The notes under the pieces are model-generated. The model was not told the DNA's origin and made no database searches. It was given only the letters and a program-made list of their open reading frames with translations. Shown one piece after another: positions 54,270 through 61,779 of a DNA stretch of 64,000 bases. The stretch lies in assembly GCA_964640055.1 (NCBI GenBank), contig CAZXFH010000013.1, positions 8,300 through 72,299 of the forward strand, read 5' to 3'. The stretch's first letter is position 1. Every line of letters starts with the position of its first letter. This DNA is from CAZXFH01 sp964640055 (GTDB lineage: Bacteria > Fidelibacterota > UBA2242 > JAFGTP01). A program made the position numbers and the translations under genes.

Positions 54270-54658
54270 TGATCGTATTTTTCTACGGGATCGCTGAATT
54301 TTTCACCATCAAAAGGGTAGTATTGATAAGCAAAGGGATTGCAGCGCAGTAATCGGTCACTGCTCAACAATATACCTTTGACGATGCCATATTTCTGGAT
54401 CGCCTGCATGGCAAAGCGAGAGCAGGAAGGATGAAAGACACAGGCTGGTAAATCCTGGCTGGAGATGCCGATCTGGTAGATCCGGATCCAGACTAATCCC
54501 GATGATTTCAACAGGTTCAGAGTGCTAACCGGCTGAGTCAGTCTTTTTTCAGTTGGGACGGGTCGTTCCCAGTAACCGGACCATTTATTCAATTCCTGAC
54601 CGTTCAGCAGGGATAAGGTTAATAGGGTTGCCAGAGCAAAATTTAGGTGTTTCATCAA
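54266..54658 (-). CDS. yidD: YidD-family protein with N-terminal signal peptide
   Basis: The C-terminal ~80 residues carry the YidD signature: C73-V-F-H-P-S-C79-S-R-F-A, A-I-Q-K-Y-G and R-L-L-R-C106-N-P. YidD assists membrane protein insertion near YidC. The protein is 130 residues, longer than the usual 70-90, because an apparent signal peptide (1-20) and ~45 extra residues precede the core, which would place it in the periplasm rather than on the inner face of the membrane. It starts a three-gene unit with two TPR/PGSGQ membrane proteins. YidC, RnpA and RpmH, the usual neighbours, are absent. Confidence 0.88.
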   Translation of the reverse strand: MMKHLNFALATLLTLSLLNGQELNKWSGYWERPVPTEKRLTQPVSTLNLLKSSGLVWIRIYQIGISSQDLPACVFHPSCSRFAMQAIQKYGIVKGILLSSDRLLRCNPFAYQYYPFDGEKFSDPVEKYDQ

Positions 54659-54684
54659 TTATAAACTAAGCACTATATGGATAT

Positions 54685-54725
54685 AAAAAAAGCTGGAATC
54701 CCGTAATTGATACGCAATTCCAGCT
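54685..54725 (-). terminator. Rho-independent terminator of 54744-55286 gene
   Basis: On the minus strand AGCTGGAAT (54725-54717) pairs with ATTCCAGCT (54699-54691), a perfect 9-bp stem followed by a T-run, 19 bases past the stop codon. Confidence 0.85.
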
Positions 54726-54743
54726 CATTCTACGAAATTCAAA

Positions 54744-55286
54744 TTAACGCCGCAGGCTTTCTTTCACCTCGATTTCACTCATGGTCTTACCATTATAGGC
54801 TTCTAAAGAAATCATAAGACCAGCATATATATTAACACACGGCACTAACCGTAACCATTCCATGGTCCGAATCTTGCGGGTATCCAACTCATTCCCCACT
54901 CTGGGTCCTAAAAAATAACTGGCCAAAGCCCCTTCAAGCCCATTGGGTTTGGCACCCATCTCATAGGCCATGTAAGCCCGCGTAGCGACTGAAATCATGC
55001 TGCCAATAGGCGCTCCAACGCCACTGGCTGAACCACCGACCAAGGCCCCTCCCAGAGCAATCCATTCTGATTGATAAATATCCACACCTTCATTCATTTC
55101 CAGCCCTACCCGGGGGCCAATACAACAACTTGCCACGCAGGGACCCAGGCCACCCTTTCCTCCGGTACCTGTTTGGCTCGAACCTCTCAGTGAACTAAGC
55201 GGTACATCCGGGGTCGCTTCCTGGGCCCAGATCATTCCTGCTATACAGAATAAAAGATAAAGAACCTTTAAACTCGATTTTAACAT
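54744..55286 (-). CDS. Exported protein with duplicated G-P-R-V-G motif domain
   Basis: 180 residues with a signal peptide (1-21). The mature region contains two half-repeats, C-C-I-G-P-R-V-G-L-E-M-N-E-G (about 55-68) and Y-F-L-G-P-R-V-G-N-E-L (about 128-138), each followed by an E-W-I/L segment, and two glycine-rich hydrophobic stretches that may insert in a membrane. I recognise no named family. The same domain forms the C-terminal part of the adjacent 55332-56348 protein. A strong terminator follows. Expression is likely with its paralogue (45-base gap). Confidence 0.75.
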   Translation of the reverse strand: MLKSSLKVLYLLFCIAGMIWAQEATPDVPLSSLRGSSQTGTGGKGGLGPCVASCCIGPRVGLEMNEGVDIYQSEWIALGGALVGGSASGVGAPIGSMISVATRAYMAYEMGAKPNGLEGALASYFLGPRVGNELDTRKIRTMEWLRLVPCVNIYAGLMISLEAYNGKTMSEIEVKESLRR

Positions 55287-55331
55287 CTATACCTCCTTTT
55301 TAAATTATATCGTTCCGGCACACAAACACTT

Positions 55332-56348
55332 TTACTTTCTGCGTAAGCCTTCTTTTTTTTCGATCTCGGTCATGGTCTTTCCATCATAAGCCTCCAGTGG
55401 AATTGAAATCGCTGCATATATATTGACACAGGGAATCAGTAACATCCACTCTTTATTTCTGATCTTGCGATAATGCAATTCCTGGCCGACACGCGGTCCG
55501 ATAAAAAAGCTGGCTAAACCGCCCTCTAAACCATTGCATTTACCCCCCAGCTCGTAAGCCATATAAGCTCTCGTCCCTGTAATGATCAAATTGGAGAAAG
55601 GGTTAGGAGGATAGGCCAGGGACCCCCCTACGAGTTGACCACCGAGGCTAATCCATTCGGCCTGATGAATTTCTGTTATCCCTTCATTCATCTCTAATCC
55701 TACCCGCGGTCCGATCAGACAGGATGCCAGGCAGGGTACAAAGCCGCCATTATAGGCGCTACTTGTATCTGAGGTTGCCCCTGAAGATTTCGGCAATGAT
55801 GATTCCTCTTCCTTGGAAATCTCTTCTGCCGGCTCTAGCGGAGCTGGCTGTTCAGCAACTGCCTTTTCTGATTGAGCTACGGTTTCTTTTATGGGGGCAA
55901 GTAGCTGTTGGATTATCTCCGTAACACCGCTATCAAACAGCGCCACAATATTGCCGGAGTGATCATAGGCAAAGGTATTAACGACCTCCTGATCAGCAAC
56001 ACTCACCAGTTTGGCAGTAACCGAATAGACCTCACCCACTTGATTCAGGATTCCGCCGATAATATAATCTACCTCCAAAAGTTCACCGGCTTTTTGCAAA
56101 CATAATTTCCCGGAACAAACGGCCGGATCAAAGCCCTGTTCTTCCAGTTGAGCATAGATTTCGCGCCTTTCAATGACAGTATAATTCTCACGGTTAAAGA
56201 CCGCAACTTGCAAATGCTCGGTAAAGGCTTTGGCCTCTTCCGGGGTAACACCATTGGCTTCAAACCGGATTACGGCAATCCTGTTTTGAGCGAAAAGCAT
56301 TGAGGTCATGCACAAGGCAACGAATAACAATTTCCTGTTTAGTATCAT
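55332..56348 (-). CDS. CsgG/FlgO-like N-domain fused to G-P-R-V-G domain
   Basis: 338 residues from the ATG at 56348 (GGAG 8 bases upstream, then a signal peptide). Residues ~25-155 (N-R-I-A-V-I-R-F-E-A-N-G, Y-T-V-I-E-R-R-E, V-D-Y-I-I-G-G) match the CsgG/FlgO/TolB-N-like fold found in outer-membrane lipoprotein assembly proteins. A Pro/Glu/Ser linker (about 165-205) leads to the G-P-R-V-G domain (about 212-338) that is closely similar to the neighbouring 180-residue protein. It may form an envelope complex with it; no known system is matched. Confidence 0.82.
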   Translation of the reverse strand: MILNRKLLFVALCMTSMLFAQNRIAVIRFEANGVTPEEAKAFTEHLQVAVFNRENYTVIERREIYAQLEEQGFDPAVCSGKLCLQKAGELLEVDYIIGGILNQVGEVYSVTAKLVSVADQEVVNTFAYDHSGNIVALFDSGVTEIIQQLLAPIKETVAQSEKAVAEQPAPLEPAEEISKEEESSLPKSSGATSDTSSAYNGGFVPCLASCLIGPRVGLEMNEGITEIHQAEWISLGGQLVGGSLAYPPNPFSNLIITGTRAYMAYELGGKCNGLEGGLASFFIGPRVGQELHYRKIRNKEWMLLIPCVNIYAAISIPLEAYDGKTMTEIEKKEGLRRK

Positions 56349-56545
56349 TCTATTATCTCCGGGTCGCACAAATACCGTCTTCATATTGTAAATATAATCA
56401 TTATTTGCCGATTAACAATCCCTAAAATGAGATTACCGGTCGGTAAGGGCCAATTCTGTGATCAATTACACAAATATATTAATGTAATGCTTGGCTTGCT
56501 TTTAAATAAAACAAAAATCACATCCTAAAATCACATGAATGGGTG

Positions 56546-56574
56546 ATGACAAACAATATATTTCAGTCTATCTT
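56546..56574 (+). promoter_or_regulatory. Possible promoter of the 56598-61716 unit
   Basis: ATGACA (56546-56551), 17-base spacer, TATCTT (56569-56574), 24 bases before the first start codon. Both boxes deviate slightly from consensus. Confidence 0.45.
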
Positions 56575-56597
56575 ATAAAAGAAACCAGGGTGTTAAT

Positions 56598-56867
56598 ATG
56601 CAATCGATAATTAATGATCCTTCAAAAAAAACTGCCAAAAACATTGCTTCTCATCCATGTCTGCCTTACTATCAGCTCAAAATTGAAGGTACTCTGAACG
56701 CTGACTGGGCTGAATGGTTTGACTTAATGGATATCCAAAAAGGAAACGGGCATACCCTAATTACCGGACCAATCCCAGACCAGTCCGCGCTGCGGGGTAT
56801 CTTAAACCGCATTTTCGATTTGAATTTGACCTTAATATATATCATCCGCATCAATAAAGGGAGGTAG
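56598..56867 (+). CDS. Small conserved-looking protein of unknown function
   Basis: 89 residues, cytoplasmic, no signal. The second half, with L-K-I-E-G-T-L-N-A-D-W-A-E-W-F, G-H-T-L-I-T-G-P-I-P-D-Q-S-A-L and a final L-I-Y-I-I-R-I, resembles short proteins I have seen beside transcriptional regulators and permeases in Chloroflexi/FCB genomes, with an apparent ferredoxin-like beta-alpha-beta pattern. It ends 4 bases before the LolA-like gene, within the same operon. No reaction can be assigned. Confidence 0.75.
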   Translation: MQSIINDPSKKTAKNIASHPCLPYYQLKIEGTLNADWAEWFDLMDIQKGNGHTLITGPIPDQSALRGILNRIFDLNLTLIYIIRINKGR

Positions 56868-56871
56868 CGTT

Positions 56872-57660
56872 ATGAAAAACACCATTATTCCCAAGATCAA
56901 GCCAATCGTAATGATGATCGTCTTTATGCTTCTGGCTAATCAAGATCTATCCGCTCAGGCGCAGTTGACAGGTGCACAAATTATAGAAAAAGCCAATGAC
57001 ACCTTTAATCCTCAGACCAGTCATTCCAAAATGAAAATGACTATTGTCACCAGCTCCGGTGATTTACGTACCTTTGTTTATGAATCCTGGAGTAAGGACG
57101 AGGGTGAAAAAAATCTGATGCGCTATCTGGAACCCCGCCGGGCCAGAGGGCAAGCGATCTTAATGCGCAATAATGCCAATGATATCTGGATGTATTTCCC
57201 GCGCACCAACCGGGTACGCAAGCTGGCGACCCATGCCAAAAAACAAAAAATGGAAGGCAGTGATTTCTCCTATGAAGATCTGGGCAGTGGTAATGAATTT
57301 ATCGCTGATTATCATGCTGAACGACTGGAAGATGAGGAGATCCAGGGATATGATTGCTATAAACTGGAATTAACGAAAAAACCGGACAGTGATATTTCCT
57401 ACTCCCGCTTAATCATGTGGGTCATTAAAGAGAATTATTATCCGATCGTAATAGATTATTATGATGAAGCGAATGCTCAATTGCTGCTCAAGCGTCTGGC
57501 TCAAAGCAATATTGAGATGATCGACGGTATTCCTACCGCCCGTAAAATCGTTATGCAAAATAAAATCAACAATACCAAAACAGTCATGGAAATCCTGGAA
57601 ATTGAATATGATGTTCAGCTCAGTGATCAGAAATTCACGGAAAGGGAGTTGCGCAAATGA
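56872..57660 (+). CDS. Outer-membrane lipoprotein-sorting-like protein (LolA/LolB fold)
   Basis: 262 residues with a signal peptide (about 1-29, ending S-A-Q-A). The mature protein fits the outer membrane lipoprotein-sorting family: I-I-E-K-A-N-D-T-F-N, M-K-M-T-I-V-T-S-S-G, Y-L-E-P-R-R-A-R-G, D-I-W-M-Y-F-P-R-T-N-R-V-R-K and S-D-F-S-Y-E-D-L. These half-barrel proteins carry hydrophobic ligands across the periplasm. GGGAGG precedes the ATG. Its stop overlaps the start of the porin-like gene (ATGA). With the following porin-like and RND genes it probably moves a lipid or hydrophobic molecule to the outer membrane. Confidence 0.88.
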   Translation: MKNTIIPKIKPIVMMIVFMLLANQDLSAQAQLTGAQIIEKANDTFNPQTSHSKMKMTIVTSSGDLRTFVYESWSKDEGEKNLMRYLEPRRARGQAILMRNNANDIWMYFPRTNRVRKLATHAKKQKMEGSDFSYEDLGSGNEFIADYHAERLEDEEIQGYDCYKLELTKKPDSDISYSRLIMWVIKENYYPIVIDYYDEANAQLLLKRLAQSNIEMIDGIPTARKIVMQNKINNTKTVMEILEIEYDVQLSDQKFTERELRK

Positions 57661-58847
57661 AAAAAACAGGGCTTATTATTTATTTCATCTTTTTCTGTAG
57701 CAGACTTTTATACCCTCAGGATCAGGCTGCCCTTTTCGGATATTATGAAAGCCAACTGATGGGCGCAGAGTTACACCATGATGTTTACCAACTCTATACC
57801 AACAAGCTGCGGGTAGACCTGGAGGCAGATCTCGCTCGCAATGTCTACTTTGCGGCCAACTTCGACTATATCACCTATCATGGTAAAACAGAGTGGAATA
57901 TCCTTGATTTTCTGGCTCCTTCCATCAGAGATTCCATCCCTACCGAGTTACACCCTATCTATACCATTCCTTTCCGTAACCGTCAGTTTCTGGATAACGC
58001 CTATCTAAAAATAGTTTTCCGACATTTTGATCTGACCGCCGGAAAGCAGCAGATCTCGCTGGGAACCGGCTATGTCTGGAATCCCATCGATATCTTCAAT
58101 GTCAAAGATGTGCTGGATCCCACTTATGAACAACCGGGGCATAATGCCCTGCGGCTGGACTTTCCGATCGGTATGCGATCCAGCTTAACGGCTATCTACG
58201 CACCCCAAGATACCTGGGATCAGTCGGCTAAGGTTCTTCGCTTGAAGAGCGGTATCTCCCGCTTCGATTTTACCCTGATAGCCATTGATAAGCAGAGGAT
58301 TATCCACGACTACACCCAATTTGATATGCAACAGCAGCGGTTTGCCAAATCCCAGGAACGGCGCCAACTGTTCGGCGCCAGTACGGTGGGAGAATTGCTG
58401 GGTTTGGGGGTCTATGCGGAGTATGCCTACAATCAGCTATTCAAATCAGACGATTATTATGAATTGGTTTTAGGAACCAATTATACCTTTGATTTTCAGA
58501 CCTATGTGATGCTGGAATACTATCAGAGTATGCTCGGGAAGAGCAATTTTCATAATTATACGATCAATGAATGGATGCGGCAATATGCTCAGGAGCAGAA
58601 AACCATTGCCCGGGAACAGGTCTATTTCCTGATCCAGCATCCGATCACCGATTTTGTACAATGCGGACTGACTGGCATTCATTGTCTATCTGATAACAGT
58701 TTTGCTTTGGTACCCATGCTGCAATACAGCTTCTCCCAGGATACCGAAATCATTATGTATATCAATGCCAATTTCGGTCAAACCGGAACTTTATATGCCC
58801 GGGATACCGGCAGCGGTGGTATGCTGCGGGCCAGGGTATATTTCTAA
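57657..58847 (+). CDS. Outer-membrane beta-barrel/porin-like protein
   Basis: 396 residues with a signal peptide (1-20) and alternating amphipathic strands throughout (A-L-F-G-Y-Y-E-S-Q-L, L-D-L/F strands, final L-R-A-R-V-Y-F ending in Phe), typical of porin-like barrels. A conserved-looking R-H-F-D-L-T-A-G-K-Q-Q-I-S-L-G-T-G-Y segment recalls the DUF1302/alginate-porin style. It is coupled to the LolA-like gene and followed after 25 bases by an RND exporter, making a likely outer-membrane exit or receptor for the same cargo. Confidence 0.8.
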   Translation: MKKTGLIIYFIFFCSRLLYPQDQAALFGYYESQLMGAELHHDVYQLYTNKLRVDLEADLARNVYFAANFDYITYHGKTEWNILDFLAPSIRDSIPTELHPIYTIPFRNRQFLDNAYLKIVFRHFDLTAGKQQISLGTGYVWNPIDIFNVKDVLDPTYEQPGHNALRLDFPIGMRSSLTAIYAPQDTWDQSAKVLRLKSGISRFDFTLIAIDKQRIIHDYTQFDMQQQRFAKSQERRQLFGASTVGELLGLGVYAEYAYNQLFKSDDYYELVLGTNYTFDFQTYVMLEYYQSMLGKSNFHNYTINEWMRQYAQEQKTIAREQVYFLIQHPITDFVQCGLTGIHCLSDNSFALVPMLQYSFSQDTEIIMYINANFGQTGTLYARDTGSGGMLRARVYF

Positions 58848-58872
58848 TTCCACTAACGGAAAGGAATTAAAA

Positions 58873-61716
58873 ATGAGAGAAAAAATACTGATGACATTAT
58901 CCCGCTGGCAGAGCAATCATCCCTGGCGCATGTTATTGGTTGTTATTCTGATTACTCTTATTCTGGCGGGTTTTGCCAGTCAAATGAAAATAACCATGCG
59001 GGTTTCCGAACTGTTACCCCAAAAAGATCCCCGCGTAAAAGTCTTTAATGACATTATTGAAGAGTTTGCCACTGCGACCAATTTAGCCGTTGTGGTCCAA
59101 GGTTCAGAAGACCAGATCAAAAGTTTTGCTGACCAGCTGGCTCCCCGGATTTTACAATTGCGGGATACCACTCACAATCAGCAATTAAAGGCCGACATCA
59201 AGGCTCTGGAGCAAGAAATCAGAGAATATGAAGCACAAGATAAAGCTGCTGAAATTGAAGCCCTCCGCTCTGAGATCAAAACCCTGCAGCAACAAATCAA
59301 TTTCAAACTGTTCCAACGGGTAGACTATAAGGCAGAAACTGAGTTCCTGCGCAATCATGCCTTAATGCTTGTGAAGGCTGCCGATCTGAAAAACACCCAA
59401 GAAATGTTCACCGATCCCAATTTAAGTGGTATGCTCACCAATCTGAATGACGCCATGGAAAAGGAATATGTCTATGGTGAGGAAGCACTTTCCACCCGCC
59501 AAAAAGAGGAACAGGCTGTTGGCTTTCTGGATGGTATCCAAAATTTAGTGGTTACTCTGCAAAAATCTGTTCGTAACGAAAATATTTCCCAAAATGATGT
59601 GCACAAGACCGTAGATAAATTACTCATCGGGGATCCCTACTTCATCTCTTATGATAAATCAGCTCTGATCATGAATGTGATCCCCAATTTCACCTTATAC
59701 GATCGCGACTACATCCAGGTCAGTACCGAGCTGGTTCAGGAGCAGGTGGACCAATTGCTATCAGAATATCCGGAAGTACGGGCCGGATTAAGCGGTGGAA
59801 TTGCCCGTGAGCATGATGAACAGACCTATGCTCAACAAAGTTTTCAGTATACCACCCTGATTGCATTGGCAGCCATTTTAGTGCTGCTCATTATTGCCTT
59901 CCGGATGTGGGTTGCCCCGATCTTCGCAGTCATTAATCTCTTCTTGGGACTGATCTGGGCGATTGGGATGGCTTACATTTTTGTGGGCCATCTGAACCTG
60001 GTCACCTCGATGATGTCAGTTATCATTCTGGGGCTGGGCATTGATTTTTCAATCCACCTGATCTCTCAGTTTACTGAATGGCGCGCAGCCGGGGATCATG
60101 TTTCAGTTGCCCTGGAAAAAACTTTTCTGAAAAGTGGTAAGGGAATCATAACCGGTGCTCTGACCACAGCTTGTGCATTCTTAGCCCTGATAATCAATCG
60201 CTCCCAGGGCATGCAGGAAATGGGCGTTGTCGCCGGCGTCGGACTGCTATCAGTCATGTTGACCACATTTCTGTTTTTGCCCGCCATGCTGGTCTTACGG
60301 GAAAGCCGCCTGGATCGGAAACGAGCCCAGCATCCGGAAAAAAGCGGCCGGATTCAGAGAGATATATCCTTTCGGTTTCTGGGACGCGTCGGAAAATGGC
60401 TCAATCAGCGCTATATATTCACAGTGATAATCTCGTTTATTCTCAGTGGTCTCCTGATCTGGTCCGGGCTCCAAATTCAATATGATCAGAATTACATGCG
60501 CATGGAACCGGAAGGATTGACCTCAATTGCCCTGATGGATACCGTCCAAGAGAAATTCGATCTGAGCATGGAATATGCACTCTGTCTGGCCAACAGTGTC
60601 GCTGAATCCCGTCAATTGTCCGAAAAGTACCGTGATCTAAGCATGGTCGCTATGACCGATGATATCTCGGTTTATCTCCCATCTGAAGAAGAGCAGCAGA
60701 AACGGATCCCTTTACTACAGGAGATCCGGGAAAGAATTGAAAGTGTACCCTTAAAAAGAGCGCTTAATCCAAAGGATTTACCCAGGATCATTGATCAGGT
60801 CCAGCGGCTGGAAATGAATGTAATCGAGATCCAGGATATGGCCTTTATCGGGGGTCAGGATAAAGTCGACAATAAATGTAAGTACATTGTAGGCGATCCG
60901 GAGAAGCCCGATTCCCGTAATATCATTCATGAACTGATCGAGTATATGCAGAATAATGAAGTTGCCGCTGTTCAGGGTTTGTCTCAACTCCAGTGGGTCT
61001 TTGCACCTTACTACCAGGAATCCGTGCTGAGCATGTGTTCACTCCAGCCCATTCAGCTACCGGATTTACCCGCTTCAATTTTAGATCAGTATGCCAATAA
61101 AAGCCGGGATAAATTTATGATCACGATCTATCCGGAAGGCAACTTATATGCTGATGCAGCCATGCTGGACCGGTTTTATACCGATGTAACTGACATCAGT
61201 AAAAAAACTACTGGCACCCCGATTCTCGGGGTGGCCATGATCGAAATCTTTGCCCGTGATGGCCGCAATGCCATTATTATGACCCTTTGTATTGTCTTTA
61301 TCCTGCTATGGATCGACTTTCGCAAGCCACATTATGCCTTAATCGCCATGATCCCGTTAGCCCTGGGTGTCTTCTGGATGGTGGGTATCATGAATCTGGC
61401 GGGTTTGATGCTCAATTTCATGACCTTCATCGGTTTTCCGCTGATCATCGGCATCGGGATTGACGATGGGGTACACATTATGCATCGCTGGCAGCATGAA
61501 GGTTATGGCAAAATAGGTGTGGTATTTTCCAGTACCGGCAAAGCCATCTCCCTGACTTCCTTAACCACCATGCTGGCCTTTGGCTCCATGATATTCTCTA
61601 TTTTTCCAGCCTGGAAGTGGTTTGGCCACGATCTGGTCATTGGTGTCGGCGCCTGCTTTATTACTACGGTACTGATCCTGCCGGGTATTTTCGGATTACT
61701 TAAAAACAAAAATTAA
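58873..61716 (+). CDS. RND/MMPL-family exporter
   Basis: 947 residues from the ATG at 58873, preceded by AAGGAATTAAAA; the longer frame would overlap the porin-like gene. The architecture is TM1, a large periplasmic loop with a coiled coil (about 100-200), five TM helices including V-I-I-L-G-L-G-I-D-F-S-I-H-L, then TM7, loop 2 and a second block with G-F-P-L-I-I-G-I-G-I-D-D-G-V-H-I-M-H. The Asp residues in G-I-D-F and G-I-D-D are the proton-relay positions of this superfamily. Members of the MMPL/HpnN type export lipids, hopanoids or related molecules. The operon partners support lipid traffic; the cargo is unknown. Confidence 0.9.
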   Translation: MREKILMTLSRWQSNHPWRMLLVVILITLILAGFASQMKITMRVSELLPQKDPRVKVFNDIIEEFATATNLAVVVQGSEDQIKSFADQLAPRILQLRDTTHNQQLKADIKALEQEIREYEAQDKAAEIEALRSEIKTLQQQINFKLFQRVDYKAETEFLRNHALMLVKAADLKNTQEMFTDPNLSGMLTNLNDAMEKEYVYGEEALSTRQKEEQAVGFLDGIQNLVVTLQKSVRNENISQNDVHKTVDKLLIGDPYFISYDKSALIMNVIPNFTLYDRDYIQVSTELVQEQVDQLLSEYPEVRAGLSGGIAREHDEQTYAQQSFQYTTLIALAAILVLLIIAFRMWVAPIFAVINLFLGLIWAIGMAYIFVGHLNLVTSMMSVIILGLGIDFSIHLISQFTEWRAAGDHVSVALEKTFLKSGKGIITGALTTACAFLALIINRSQGMQEMGVVAGVGLLSVMLTTFLFLPAMLVLRESRLDRKRAQHPEKSGRIQRDISFRFLGRVGKWLNQRYIFTVIISFILSGLLIWSGLQIQYDQNYMRMEPEGLTSIALMDTVQEKFDLSMEYALCLANSVAESRQLSEKYRDLSMVAMTDDISVYLPSEEEQQKRIPLLQEIRERIESVPLKRALNPKDLPRIIDQVQRLEMNVIEIQDMAFIGGQDKVDNKCKYIVGDPEKPDSRNIIHELIEYMQNNEVAAVQGLSQLQWVFAPYYQESVLSMCSLQPIQLPDLPASILDQYANKSRDKFMITIYPEGNLYADAAMLDRFYTDVTDISKKTTGTPILGVAMIEIFARDGRNAIIMTLCIVFILLWIDFRKPHYALIAMIPLALGVFWMVGIMNLAGLMLNFMTFIGFPLIIGIGIDDGVHIMHRWQHEGYGKIGVVFSSTGKAISLTSLTTMLAFGSMIFSIFPAWKWFGHDLVIGVGACFITTVLILPGIFGLLKNKN

Positions 61717-61727
61717 GCGCCGCTGGG

Positions 61728-61747
61728 ATGTTCCTCACAAGGAACAT
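61728..61747 (+). terminator. Hairpin after RND exporter gene
   Basis: ATGTTCCT/CACA/AGGAACAT is a perfect 8-bp stem with a 4-base loop, 11 bases after the stop and between convergent genes. The following T-run is short. Confidence 0.6.
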
Positions 61748-61779
61748 TTCGCAACGAATATATAATTTATCAAAGCAGC

